The notes below the pieces were generated by a model. The model searched no databases, was not told the DNA's origin, and was given only the letters and a program-made list of their open reading frames with translations. From assembly GCA_933228675.1 (NCBI GenBank), contig OW121741.1, positions 60,510,863-60,574,862 of the forward strand: a stretch of 64,000 bases of DNA. The letters are read 5' to 3'. The DNA is from Stomorhina lunata (taxonomy: Eukaryota; Arthropoda; Insecta; Diptera; Rhiniidae). Positions 1-12,155 of the stretch are shown here, piece after piece. Positions within the stretch are counted from its first letter, which is position 1, and each line of letters opens with the position of its first letter. The position numbers and the translations under genes were made by a program.

Positions 1-418
1 AAAAAATTTAAATTTTTGTTGATATGTGAGATACTTACATACATATGTAGGTTTTGAACGGATATCATGTAATTAGCTGCATTTTTGTACTTCCTAGGAA
101 GATTACCTATAATTTGATATATAATACATTCTCAAATGTTATCATAATGTTCAAAAGTCAGACACAAAATTAAGATAAATGCAGTGTGTCTGTCTGCTAA
201 AACCAGATTTGTGGAGCTCCTGAATTGTCGCACTCTGAATTTCAACATTGTCGATCAAAACACCATCGCTTAAACGCTAAATTATATCTACCACAAATTA
301 CAGAATGCATCAGGATTTAGATAATCCCCTGCGAAGGACGCTATTAAACTTCATCAAAATAAACATCTGAGGTATCGACAAAACAGGAGCTCCAAAAACT
401 TGACTACAACAGAAAAAA

Positions 419-489
419 GGACAGACAGGTAGACGGACGGACATGTAGACGGACGGACAAACAAACAGACGGACGGACAGACGGACGGA
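419..489. repeat. GACR tetranucleotide microsatellite, block a of copy 1
   Basis: Imperfect gaca/gacg repeats (GTCY on the other strand) with aaac and gtag interruptions. A GTCY tract inside the core is a known feature of DINE-1-type elements. Confidence 0.9.
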
Positions 490-1256
490 GGTCGCGAAAT
501 CGATTCTTGTGCCGATTCTGAGTTGATCGGTACAATTTGAATGGTATTCATAATCAGATTTGTGGAGTATATATATCAGATTTTAGAAAACCCTCCCATA
601 AAGAACGATGTCAAATTTCATCACAATCGGTCCATAAACACCTGAGATATCGCTGAAACAATACTTACAAAATGTAAACAAAATTTCTTAGACACGTACT
701 TTGGGCAATTTGCTGTACATCAAATGTAGTGTTATGGCGATATCTCAATTGTTTATAGACCGCTTTTGATAAAATTTAATAACGTGCTTGGTGGGGGAAT
801 TTCCTAAAATCTGATATAAAATTTATGTAGGTCCGTACTAAAGGAGGATAGTTTTTCCTATTTCTGCATTTAATTTTTTCAACAAACATTCTCTAATGTG
901 TACTTTGGGCAATTTGCGATACATCAAATTCAGTGTTTTGGCGATATCTCAGTTGTTTATGGACCGATTTTGATAAAATTTTACAGAGTGCTTTGGGAAA
1001 ATATTTCCTACAATCTGATATATAACATATTATCACATGTACACCAGGAGTATCTTTTTTCTCTTGTTATTTAAAAGTGTGTTTCAATCAAAAATTTTAA
1101 AATTTTCGTCTAATTTTAGGTATTTTTTCGAAATTTTCGGTGTTTATAAACCGATTTTAATGAAATTTAATAGCGTTCATTGCGGGAGAATTTCCTAAAA
1201 TCTGATATATAATTTATGTAAGTCCATCCTCCAGGGGCTTCAGAAACTTGATTTCA

Positions 1257-1275
1257 ACAGACAGACAGACAGACG

Positions 1276-1307
<32 letters not shown>

Positions 1308-1311
1308 GACA
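1257..1311. repeat. GACR tetranucleotide microsatellite, block b of copy 1
   Basis: Nearly pure gaca with a gacggacg island. Its length and interruption pattern are almost the same in all five copies, unlike block a, which varies. Confidence 0.9.
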
Positions 1312-1413
1312 TCGCTTAATCGATTCTCCTCCCGATTCTGAGTCGATCGGTATAATTTTTATGGGGTCTACGATCACTAATAAAAAAATTACAAACGGAA
1401 TCACAAACTTATA

Positions 1414-1442
1414 ATACCCTTTCACCTATTGGTGAAGGGTAT
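1414..1442 (-). other. Terminal hairpin of HINE copy 1
   Basis: The arms ataccctttcacc and ggtgaagggtat pair around a short TAT-containing loop, with one unpaired T. The same hairpin closes all five copies at their right ends. Confidence 0.85.
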
Positions 1443-4400
1443 AATAAAAAGGACTTTAGTCCTTTTCTCGAAAATCTTAGGAGATGGGCGGATAAAACTT
1501 ATTGGATATCATTTCAGAATGGATCTGAATAAATATCCAATGGTCAAAAGTGTTAACAGTTTGTTTTTTTCGGAATTATTAAGAAATTTGATTTCTAAAT
1601 TTTAAAAAGGACTTTAGTCCTTTTCTCGAAAATCTTAGGAGATGGGCGCATAAAATTTATTGGATGTCATTTCAGAAAGGATCTGAATAAATATCCAATG
1701 GTCAAAAGTGTTAACAGTTTGTTTTTTTCGGAATTATTAAGAAATTTGATTTTTAAATTTAAAAAGGACTTTAGTCCTTTTCTCGAAAATCTTAGGAGAT
1801 GGGCGGATAAAACTTATTGGATATCATTTCAGAACGGACCTGATTAAATATCCAATGGTCAAAAGTGTAAACAGTTTGTTTTTTTTCGGATATATTAAGA
1901 AATTTGATTTTTAAATTTTAAAAAGGACTTTAGTCCTTTTCTCGAAAATCTTAAGAGATGGGCGGATAAAATTTATTGGATATCATTTCAGAAAGGATCT
2001 GAATAAATATCCAATGGTCTAAAGTGTTAACAGTTTGTTTTTTTCGGAATTATTAAGAAATTTGATTTTTAAATTTAAAAAGGACTTTAGTCCTTTTCTC
2101 GAAAATCATTTCAGAACGGACCTGAATAAATATCCAATGGTCAAAAGTGTTAACAGTTTGTTTTTTTCGGAATTATTAAGAAATTTGATTTTTAAATTTT
2201 AAAAAGGACTTTAGTCCTTTTCTCGAAAATCTTAAGAGATGGGCGGATAAAATTTATTGGATATCATTTCAGAAAGGATCTGAATAAATATCCAATGGTC
2301 TAAAGTGTTAACAGTTTGTTTTTTTCGGAATTATTAAGAAATTTGATTTTTAAATTTAAAAAGGACTTTAGTCCTTTTCTCGAAAATCTTAGGAGATGGG
2401 CGGATAAAACTTATTGAATATCATTTCAGAACGGTTCTGAATAAATATCCAATGGTCAAAAGTGTTAACAGTTTGTTTTTTTCGGAATTATTAAGAAATT
2501 TGATTTTTAAATTTAAAAAGGACTTTAGTCCTTTTCTCGAAAATCTCAGGAGATGGGCGGATAGAACTTATTGGATATCATTTCAGAACGGACCTGATTA
2601 AATATCCAATAGTCAAAAGTGTAAACAGTTTGTTTTTTTTCGGAATTATTAAGAAATTTGATTTTTAAATTTTAAAAAGGACTTTAGTCCTTTTCTCGAA
2701 AATCTTAAGAGATGGGCGGATAAAATTTATTGGATATCATTTCAGAAAGGATCTGAATAAATATCCAATGGTCTAAAGTGTTAACAGTTTGTTTTTTTCG
2801 GAATTATTAAGAAATTTGATTTTTAAATTTAAAAAGGACTTTAGTCCTTTTCTCGAAAATCTTAGGAGATGGGCGGATAAAACTTATTGGATATCATTTC
2901 AGAACGGATCTGAATAAATATCCAATGGTCAAAAGTGTTAACAGTTTGTTTTTTTCGGAATTATTAAGAAATTTGATTTTTAAATTTTAAAAAGGACTTT
3001 AGTCCTTTTCTCGAAAACCTTAGGAGATGGGCGGATAAAATTTATTGTATATCATTTCAGAAAGGATCTGACTAAATATCCAATGGTCAAAAGTGTTAAC
3101 AGTTCGTTTTGTTTTCGGAATTATTAAGAAATTTGATTTTTAAATTTAAAAAGGACTTTAGTCCTTTTCTCGAAAATCTTAGGAGATGGGCGGATAAAAC
3201 TTATTGGATATCATTTCAGAACGGATCTGAATAAATATCCAATGGTCAAAAGTGTTAACAGTTTGTTTTTTTCGGAATTATTAAGAAATTTGAATTTTTA
3301 AATTTAAAAAGGACTTTAGTCCTTTTCTCGAAAATCTTAGGAGATGGGCGGATAAAACTTATTGGATATCATTTCAGAACGGATCTGAATAAATATCCAA
3401 TGGTCAAAAGTGTTAACAGTTTGTTTTTTTTCGGAATTATTAAGAAATTTGATTTTTAAATTTTAAAAAGGACTTTAGTCCTTTTCTCGAAAATCTTAGG
3501 AGATGGGCGGATAAAACTTATTGGATATCATTTCAGAACGGATCTGAATAAATATCCAATGGTCAAAAGTGTTAACAGTTTGTTTTTTTCGGAATTATTA
3601 AGAAATTTGATTTCTAAATTTTAAAAAGGACTTTAGTCCTTTTCTCGAAAATCTTAGGAGATGGGCGCATAAAATTTATTGGATATCATTTCAGAAAGGA
3701 TCTGAATAAATATCCAATGGTCAAAAGTGTTAACAGTTTGTTTTTTTCGGAATTATTAAGAAATTTGATTTTTAAATTTAAAAAGGACTTTAGTCCTTTT
3801 CTCGAAAATCTTAGGAGATGGGCGGATAAAACTTATTGGATATCATTTCAGAACGGACCTGAATAAATATCCAATGGTCAGAAGTGTTAACAGTTTGTTT
3901 TTTTTCGGAATTATTAAGAAATTTGATTTTTAACTTTTAAAAAGGACTTTAGTCTTTTTCTCGAAAATCTTAGGAGATGGGCGGATAAAATTTATTAGAT
4001 ATCATTTCAGAAAGGATCTAAATAAATATCCAATGGTCAAAAGTGTTAACAGTTTGTTTTTTTCGGAATTATTAAGAAATTTGATTTTTAAATTTAAAAA
4101 GGACTTTAGTCCTTTTTTCGAAAATCTTAAGAGATGGGCGGATAAAACTTATTGGATATCATTTCAGAACGGATCTGAATAAATAACCAATGGTCAAAAG
4201 TGTTAACAGTTTGTTTTTTTCGGAATTATTATGAAATTTGATTTCTAAATTTTAAAAAGGACTTTAGTCCTTTTCTCGAAAATCTTAGGAGATGGGCGGA
4301 TAAAATTTATTGGATATCATTTCAGAACGGACCTGAATAAATATCCAATGGTCAAAAGTGTTAACAGTTTGTTTTTTTCGAAATTATTAAGAAATTTAAT

Positions 4401-7400
4401 TTTTAAATTTTAAAAAGGACTTTAGTCCTTTTCTCGAAAATCTTAGGAGATGGGCGGATAAAATTTATTGGATATCATTTCAGAACGGATCTGAATAAAT
4501 ATCCAATGGCCAAAAGTGTTAACAGTTTGTTTTTTTCGGAATTATTAAGAAATTTGATTTCTATATTTTAAAAAGGACTTAGTCCTTTTCTCGAAAATCT
4601 TAGGAGATGGGCGGATAAAATTTATTGGATATCATTTCAGAACGGACCTGAATAAATATCCAATGGTCAGGAGTGTTAACTGTTTGTTTTTTTTTCGGAA
4701 TTATTAAGAAATTTGATTTTTAAATTTTAAAAAGGACTTTAGTCCTTTTCTCGAAAATCTTTGGAGATGGGCGGATAAAATTTATTGGATATCATTTTAG
4801 AACGGACCTGAATAAATATCCAATGGTCAAAAGTGTTAACAGTTTGTTTTTTCGGAATTATTAGGAAATTTGATTTTTAAATTCAAAAAGGACTTTAGTC
4901 CTTTTCTCGAAAATCTTAGGAGATGGGCGGATAAAATTTATTGGATATCATTTCAGAACGGACCTGAATAAATATCCAATGGTCAGGAGTGTTAACTGTT
5001 TGTTTTTTTTCGGAATTATTAAGAAATTTGATTTTTAAATTTTAAAAAGGACTTTTCTCGAAAATCTTAGGAGATGGGCGGATAAAATTTATTGGATATC
5101 ATTTTAGAACGGACCTGAATAAATATCCAATGGTCAAAAGTGTTAACAGTTTGTTTTTTTTTCGGAATTATTAAGAAATTTGATTTTTAAATTTAAAAAG
5201 GATTTTAGTCCTTTTCTCGAAAATCTTAGGAGATGGGCGGATAAAACTTATTGGATATCATTTCAGAACGGATCTGAATAAATATCCAATGGTCAAAAGT
5301 GTTAACAGTTTGTTTTTTTTTTCGGAATTATTAAGAAATTTGATTTTTAAATTTAAAAAGGATTTTAGTCCTTTTCTCGAAAATCTTAGGAGATGGGCGG
5401 ATAAAACTTATTGGATATCATTTCAGAACGGATCTGAATAAATATCCAATGGTCAAAAGTGTTAACAGTTTGTTTTTTTCGGAATTATTAAGAAATTTGA
5501 TTTTTAAATTTTAAAAAGGACTTTAGTCCTTTTCTCGAAAGTCTTAGGAGATGGGCAAATAAAATTTATTGGATATCATTTCAGAACGGACCTGAATAAA
5601 TATGCAATGGTCAGAAGTGTTAACAGTTTGTTTTTTTCGGAATTATTAAGAAATTTGATTTTTAAATTTTAAAAAGGACTTTAGTCCTTTTCTCGAAAAT
5701 CTTTGGAGATGGGCGGATAAAATTTATTGGATATCATTTTAGAACGGACCTGAATAAATATCCAATGGTCAAAAGTGTTAACAGTTTGTTTTTTCGGAAT
5801 TATTAGGAAATTTGATTTTTAAATTCAAAAAGGACTTTAGTCCTTTTCTCGAAAATCTTAGGAGATGGGCGGATAAAACTTATTGGATATCATTTCAGAA
5901 CGGATCTGAATAAATATCCAATGGTCAAAAGTGTTAACAGTTTGTTTTTTCGGAATTATTAAGAAATTTGATTTTTAAGTTTTAAAAAGGACTTTAGTCC
6001 TTTTCTCGAAAATCTTAGGAGGTGGGCGGATAAAATTTATTGGATATCATTTCAGAAAGGATCTGAATAAATATCCAATGGTCAAAAGTGTTAACAGTTT
6101 TTTTTTCGGAATTATTAAGAAATTTGTTTTTTAAATTTAAAAAGGACTTTAGTCCTTTTCTCGAAAATCTTAGGATATGGGCGGATAAAACTTATTGGAT
6201 ATCATTTCAGAACGGATCTGAATAAATATCCAATGGTCAAAAGTGTTAACAGTTTTTTTTTTCGGAATTATTAAGAAATTTAATTTTTAAATTTTAAAAA
6301 GGACTTTAGTCCTTTTCTCGAAAATCTTAGGAGATGGGCGGATAAAATTTATTGGATATCATTTCAGAACGGACGTGAATAAATATCCAATGATCAAAAG
6401 TGTTAACAGTTTGTTTTTTTCGGAATTATTAAGAAATTTGATTTTTAAATTTAAAAAGGACTTTAGTCCTTTTCTCGAAAATCTTAGGAGATGGGCGGAT
6501 AAAATTTATTGGATATCATTTCAGAACGGACCTGAATAAATATCCAATGGTCAGGAGTGTTAACTGTTTGTTTTTTTTCGGAATTATTAAGAAATTTGAT
6601 TTTTAAATTTTAAAAAGGACTTTTCTCGAAAATCTTAGGAGATGGGCGGATAAAATTTATTGGATATCATTTTAGAACGGACCTGAATAAATATCCAATG
6701 GTCAAAAGTGTTAACAGTTTGTTTTTTTTTCGGAATTATTAAGAAATTTGATTTTTAAATTTAAAAAGGATTTTAGTCCTTTTCTCGAAAATCTTAGGAG
6801 ATGGGCGGATAAAACTTATTGGATATCATTTCAGAACGGATCTGAATAAATATCCAATGGTCAAAAGTGTTAACAGTTTGTTTTTTTTTTCGGAATTATT
6901 AAGAAATTTGATTTTTAAATTTAAAAAGGATTTTAGTCCTTTTCTCGAAAATCTTAGGAGATGGGCGGATAAAACTTATTGGATATCATTTCAGAACGGA
7001 TCTGAATAAATATCCAATGGTCAAAAGTGTTAACAGTTTGTTTTTTTCGGAATTATTAAGAAATTTGATTTTTAAATTTTAAAAAGGACTTTAGTCCTTT
7101 TCTCGAAAGTCTTAGGAGATGGGCAAATAAAATTTATTGGATATCATTTCAGAACGGACCTGAATAAATATGCAATGGTCAGAAGTGTTAACAGTTTGTT
7201 TTTTTCGGAATTATTAAGAAATTTGATTTTTAAATTTTAAAAAGGACTTTAGTCCTTTTCTCGAAAATCTTTGGAGATGGGCGGATAAAATTTATTGGAT
7301 ATCATTTTAGAACGGACCTGAATAAATATCCAATGGTCAAAAGTGTTAACAGTTTGTTTTTTCGGAATTATTAGGAAATTTGATTTTTAAATTCAAAAAG

Positions 7401-9594
7401 GACTTTAGTCCTTTTCTCGAAAATCTTAGGAGATGGGCGGATAAAACTTATTGGATATCATTTCAGAACGGATCTGAATAAATATCCAATGGTCAAAAGT
7501 GTTAACAGTTTGTTTTTTCGGAATTATTAAGAAATTTGATTTTTAAGTTTTAAAAAGGACTTTAGTCCTTTTCTCGAAAATCTTAGGAGGTGGGCGGATA
7601 AAATTTATTGGATATCATTTCAGAAAGGATCTGAATAAATATCCAATGGTCAAAAGTGTTAACAGTTTTTTTTTCGGAATTATTAAGAAATTTGATTTTT
7701 AAATTTAAAAAGGACTTTAGTCCTTTTCTCGAAAATCTTAGGATATGGGCGGATAAAACTTATTGGATATCATTTCAGAACGGATCTGAATAAATATCCA
7801 ATGGTCAAAAGTGTTAACAGTTTTTTTTTTTCGGAATTATTAAGAAATTTAATTTTTAAATTTTAAAAAGGACTTTAGTCCTTTTCTCGAAAATCTTAGG
7901 AGATGGGCGGATAAAATTTATTGGATATCATTTCAGAACGGACGTGAATAAATATCCAATGATCAAAAGTGTTAACAGTTTGTTTTTTTCGGAATTATTA
8001 AGAAATTTGATTTTTAAATTTAAAAAGGACTTTAGTCCTTTTCTCGAAAATCTTAGGAGATGGGCGGATAAAATTTATTGGATATCATTTCAGAACGGAC
8101 CTGAATAAATATCCAATGGTCAAAAGTGTTAACAGTTTGTTTTTTTCGGAATTATTAAGAAATTTGATTTTTAAATTTAAAAAGGACTTTAGTCCTTTTC
8201 TCGAAAATCTTAGGAGATGGGCGGATAAAATTTATCGGATATCATTTCAGAACGAACCTGAATAAATATCCAATGGTCAAAAGTGTCAACAGTTTGTTTT
8301 TTCGGAATAATTAAGAAATTTGATTTTTAAATTTTAAAAAGGACTTTAGTCCTTTTCTCGAAAATCTTAGGAGATGGGCGGATAAAATTTATTGGATATC
8401 ATTTTAGAACGGACCTGAATAAATATCCAATGGTCAAAAGTGTTAACAGTTTGTTTTTTTTTCGGAATTATTAAGAAATTTGATTTTTAAATTTAAAAAG
8501 GACTTTAGTCCTTTTCTCGAAAATCTTAGGAGATGGGCGGATAAAACTTATTGTATATCATTTCAGAACGGATCTGAATAAATATCCAGTGGTCAAAAGT
8601 GTTAAAAGTTTATTTTTTTCGGAATTATTAAGAAATTTGATTTTTAAATTTTAAAAAGGACTTTAGTCCTTTTCTCAAAAATCTTAGGAGATGGGCGGAT
8701 AAAATTTATTGGATATCATTTCGGAAAGGATCTGAATAAATATCCAATGGTCAAAAGTGTTAAGAAATTGTTTTTTTCGGAATTATTAAGAAATTTGATT
8801 TTTAAATTTAAAAAGGACTTTAGTCCTTTTCTCGAAAATCTTAGGATATGGGCGGATAAAATTTATTGGATATCATTTCAGAACGGATCTGAATAAATAT
8901 CCAATGGCCAAAAGTGTTAACAGTTTGTTTTTTTCGGAATTATTAAGAAATTTTATTTCTATATTTTAAAAAGGACTTTAGTCCTTTTCTCGAAAATCTT
9001 AGGAGATGGGCGGATAGAATTTATTGGATATCATTTCAGAACGGACCTGAATAAATATCCAATGGTCAGGAGTGTTAACAGTTTGTTTTTTTCTGAATTA
9101 TTAAGAAATTTGATTTTTAAATTTTAAAAAGGACTTTTCTCGAAAATCTTAGGAGATGGGCGGATAAAATTTATTGGATATCATTTTAGAACGGACCTGA
9201 ATAAATATCCAATGGTCAAAAGTGTTAACAGTTTGTTTTTTTCGGAATTATTAAGAAATTTGATTTTTAAATTTAAAAAGGACTTTAGTCCTTTTCTCGA
9301 AAATCTTAGGAGATGGGCGGATAAAACTTATTGGATATCATTTCAGAACGGATCTGAATAAATATCCAATGGTCAAAAGTGTTAACAGTTTGTTTTTTTT
9401 TCGGAATTATTAAGAAATTTGATTTTTAAATTTAAAAAGGACTTTAGTCCTTTTCTCGAAAATCTTAGGAGATGGGCGGATAAAACTTATTGGATATCAT
9501 TTCAGAACGCATCTGAATAAATATCCAATGGTCAAAAGTGTTAACAGTTTGTTTATTTTCGGAATTATTAAGAAATTTGATTTTTAAATTTTAA
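1443..9594 (+). repeat. 157-bp satellite, array A1 (about 52 monomers)
   Basis: Head-to-tail monomers of about 157 bp. For example, the ggactttagtcc landmark at about 2363 recurs at 2520. Each monomer holds, in order: a dyad (aaaaggactttagtcctttt), ctcgaaaatcttagg, agatgggcgg, attggatatc, a variable site (gaacggacctg, gaacggatctg or gaaaggatctg), atatccaat, gttaac, a variable T run, ggaattattaag, then an AT-rich tail and an A-tract. The paired attggatat and atatccaat form a second inverted repeat with a loop of about 24 nt. Monomers with a tail of aaatttaaaaa tend to be followed by aaaactt, and those with aaattttaaaaa by aaaattt, which gives a partly dimeric pattern in 1.4-4.3 kb. There is no coding content. 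Confidence 0.97.
4890..8030 (+). repeat. Tandem duplication of a 10-monomer block (about 1.57 kb x2)
   Basis: Rare variants recur with an offset of about 1,568-1,570 bp. These are the short dyad ggacttttctcg at 5049 and 6617, gggcaaat at about 5552 and 7122, and the following atgcaatggtcag and ctttggagatggg monomers. The approximate units are 4890-6460 and 6460-8030. They are nearly identical; one difference is near 6126, where tttgttttt replaces tttgatttt. Related blocks reappear inside the 18-monomer unit of array A2. Confidence 0.85.
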
Positions 9595-9610
9595 CAAGTA
9601 AGAGTGGTAT

Positions 9611-9627
9611 ATTCGGCTTTGCCGAAT
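9611..9627 (-). other. Subterminal stem-loop (3' hairpin) of HINE copy 2
   Basis: attcggctttgccgaat forms a perfect 7-bp stem with a TTT loop, 16 nt inside the left end. A short hairpin near the 3' end is expected for Helitron/Helentron-type elements. Confidence 0.85.
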
Positions 9628-9632
9628 CTTGG

Positions 9633-9646
9633 ATACCCTTCACCAA
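9633..9646 (+). repeat. Left subterminal inverted repeat of copy 2
   Basis: atacccttcaccaa is the exact reverse complement of 12171-12184. The left copy is subterminal and the right copy is terminal, the asymmetry seen in DINE-1. Confidence 0.85.
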
Positions 9647-9783
9647 TGGTGTTGCAAAAGTACTTAATGTAATTCCTAGCAAAATTTGGTTATACTAGTA
9701 TTATATGCAAAGAGTCTTTAAAATTAAGAGTCGGAAAAAGAAAAGCTTTTCGGTGGCGTCATCATCTAGGATAGTTATGCACC

Positions 9784-9862
9784 CAAAGGTTAGGTTGGGC
9801 AGGTGGCTGATGTCTAGGGAAGCTTCACTTGGGTTCTAAAGTGGTCCCTTTGTGAAAGATAA
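9784..9862 (+). repeat. Segment resembling a dispersed fly GGTTAGGTT...GTGGC repeat
   Basis: Holds aaaggttaggttgggcaggtgg, then a tcacttggg motif and an agtggtccctttgtg motif, in an otherwise featureless stretch. From memory, a GGTTAGGTT / GTGGC / TCACTT / AGTCC / TTGTG series recurs in noncoding DNA of higher flies, so this may be an old nested insertion. The same segment is in copies 3 and 4 and, shortened by deletion, in copy 5. No search was done. Confidence 0.3.
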
Positions 9863-11035
9863 TGATTACTAGACTACAAGTAGAGAATACATATTTAAGC
9901 CAGCCAGTAGCTTCGAAATAAAATATACACATATTTTACGAACATTTAATAAAGTTCGATAGACCAGATAAACCATGCAGAAAAGATGCTTCAAAATGTA
10001 GATGCCCTTACATTTGCAATAGCACATCGATTTGATGAAGTTTAAGTATTCTGGCATGCAACCCAAAAACACAGTTCCCAGTGAGGGTTGTGCACTTTAA
10101 TTCGTACGAATTATCCCACCAGTAAAAGTTCTTGATTAGTTATGTAAAACTCTGAAGTTAGCGGACTGATTTAGGTCAAAGCTTTAACAATGATAAGCCT
10201 TAAAATTATAGGGTATACACTCTTAGTTTTAGATACATACGTGAAATATATAGCTTTTGAATGGATGGATATCAGTTTTGTCGGAAAAGTTATTAAAGAT
10301 TTACTTATTAATCTGAAGTTAGTTAATTAATTAAAATGAACACTTCATCAATAATATTTGGGATGTATTGTTCTTTCGATCTGTCCTATGGATGTTTGGA
10401 AAGTTTTGCTCTAGTTCCTTGTGCAATTTTAATGTGATTTAATTTATCAGCATTAAATCGATCCCCGGTCGGGGTTATATGGGAGATTTCACTAAATGTG
10501 AATAGAGCTCCCCCATTTTCAATATCGAACTTTTCAAGAGATCAGAAATACTTTTGTCAAATGTTGTCCCTCTAAAAAGTTTATTTTAGACGCTATCGCC
10601 CTGAATATCAATATTGTACAACGTCTTTATACTAAATGTCATCATCGTATCTTAGCCGAAGTTATACGGGATCAATTGTCAAACGTGAATGGATTTCTCC
10701 CAATTGCATTTAAAAAATTTAAATTGTCGTTGATATGTGAGATACTTACATACATATGTAGGTTTTGAACGGATATCATGTAGTTAGCTGCATTTTTGTA
10801 CTTCCTAGGAAGATTACCTATAATTTGATATATAATACATTCTCAAATGTTATCATAATGTTCAAAAGTCAGACACAAAATTAAGATTAATGCAGAGTGT
10901 CTGTCTGCTAAAATCAGATTTGTGGAGCTCCTGGATTTTACACAAAATTTTAGGATATTGTCCCACCCTGAATTTTATCATTGTCGATCAAAACACCATC
11001 GCTTAAACGCTAAATTATATCTACCACAAATTACC

Positions 11036-11975
11036 GAATGCATCAGGATTTAGGTAATCCCCTGCGAAGGACGCTATTTAATTTCATCAAAATAAACACC
11101 TGAGATATCGACAAAACAGGAGCTCCAAAAACTTGACTACAACAGAAAAAATTACATACAGGTAGACGGACGGACAAAAAAACAGACGGACGGACGGACG
11201 GATGGACGGACGGACAAACAAACAGACGGACGGACGGAGGTCGCGAAATCGATTCTCCTGCCGATTCAAAGTTGATCGGTACAGTTTGAATGGTATTCGT
11301 AATCAGATTTGTGGAGTATAGATTTTAGAAAATCCTCACACAAAGAACGATGTCAAATTTCATCACAATCGGTCCATAAACACCTGAGATATCGCTGAAA
11401 CAATACTTACGAAATGTAAACAAAATTTCTTAGACACGTACTTTGGGCAATTTGCTGTACATCAAATGTAGTGTTATTGCGATATCTCAATTGTTTATGG
11501 ACCGCTTTTGATAAAATTTAATAACGTGCTTGGCGGGGGAATTTCCTAAAATCTGATATAAAATTTATGTAGGTCCGTGCTAAAGGAGGATGGTTTTTCC
11601 TATTTCTGCATTTCATTTTTTCAACAAACATTCTCTAATGCGAACTTTGGGCAATTTGCGATACATCAAATTCAATGTTTTGGCGATATCTCAGTTGTTT
11701 ATGGACCGATTTTAATAAAATTTTACAGAGTGTTTTGGGAAACTATTTCCTACAATCTGATATATAATATATTATCACATGTACACCAGGAGTATCTTTT
11801 TTCTCTTGTTATTTAAAAGTGTGTTTCAATCAAAAATTTTAAAATTTTCGTCTAATTTTTGGTATTTTTTCGATATTTTCGGTGTTTATAAACCGATTTT
11901 AATGAAATTTAATAGCGTTCATTGCGGGAGACTTTCCTAAAATCTGATATATAATTTATGTAAGTCCATCCTCCA
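11036..11975. repeat. Cluster of five related internal modules in HINE copy 2, two inverted
   Basis: A shared phrase (gatatctcagttgtttatgg, then accgattttgat-aaattt, then a gcggg/ggggaatttcctaaaatctgatat block) appears on the + strand at about 11440-11575, 11635-11800 and 11860-11975. It appears on the - strand at about 11036-11112 and 11318-11405. The inverted pair around about 11420 can fold back on itself. The same arrangement occurs in copies 1, 3 and 4. Copy 5 lacks the leftmost inverted module. This is a structural statement; no function is claimed. Confidence 0.75.
11157..11238. repeat. GACR microsatellite, block a of copy 2
   Basis: Imperfect gacg/gaca repeats with aaaaaaac and gatg interruptions, followed by ggtcgcgaaatcgattctcc, which resembles the sequence following block b. 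Confidence 0.9.
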
Positions 11976-11997
11976 GGGGCTTCAGAAACTTGATTTC

Positions 11998-12017
11998 AAC
12001 AGACAGACAGACAGACG

Positions 12018-12049
<32 letters not shown>

Positions 12050-12052
12050 GAC
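11998..12052. repeat. GACR microsatellite, block b of copy 2
   Basis: Mostly gaca repeats with gacggacg inside, followed by catcgcttaatcgattctcc. The flanks of blocks a and b are homologous (cgattctcct-ccgattctgag-gatcggta), so the element carries its microsatellite module twice. Confidence 0.9.
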
Positions 12053-12155
12053 ATCGCTTAATCGATTCTCCTCCCGATTCTGAGTCGGTCGGTATAATTT
12101 TTATGGGGTCTACGATCACTAATAAAAAAATTACAAACGGAATCACAAACTTATA

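Larger units (their letters stand above)
1..1442 (-). mobile_element. HINE (DINE-1-like) element copy 1, partial
   Basis: This is the inner and right-hand part of the same element that is complete at 9595-12184; the window edge cuts the rest. It ends at the right with a terminal hairpin (1414-1442) that passes into satellite A1. It matches copy 2 at an offset of about 10.74 kb over its right half. It carries both GACA/GACG microsatellite blocks (about 419-489 and 1257-1311) and the repeated internal modules. It differs from copy 2 by a small deletion near 213-235, and its right junction reads gggtataataaaaagg instead of gggtataaaaagg. The strand is given in the sense of Drosophila INE-1, whose ATACCC hairpin end is taken as 5'. 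No protein is encoded; the frames translating to PSVCLSV-type repeats are microsatellite translations. The family name rests on structure and is not search-confirmed. Confidence 0.75.

Noticed and set aside
57..80. Origin of the satellite from the HINE (shared ggatatcat and gaacgg words)
   Set aside because: Only short words are shared, in a different order; no extended similarity is visible.
1240..1425. Small - strand frames with PSVCLSV/CLSVRLSV repeats in all HINE copies
   Set aside because: They are direct translations of GACA/GACG microsatellites, occur in several overlapping frames, and vary with repeat number.
2350..2520. CENP-B-box-like site in the monomer
   Set aside because: I looked for the TTCG....A..CGGG pattern and found no convincing match.
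1443..9594. CRISPR array
   Set aside because: Direct repeats are contiguous with no unique spacers, monomers are about 157 bp, and the context is eukaryotic.
9784..9805. Insect telomere-like TTAGG motif
   Set aside because: Only one short match (ggttaggtt), not a tandem array; flies generally lack TTAGG telomeres.
9869..10072. 67-aa - strand frame shared by HINE copies 2-4
   Set aside because: Absent from copy 5 by deletion, no recognisable domain, and the copies are too similar for codon-level constraint to be judged.
11577..11816. 79-aa + frame shared by HINE copies 2-4
   Set aside because: It spans two copies of the internal module, is broken in copies 1 and 5, and resembles no known protein; conservation reflects recent common origin.
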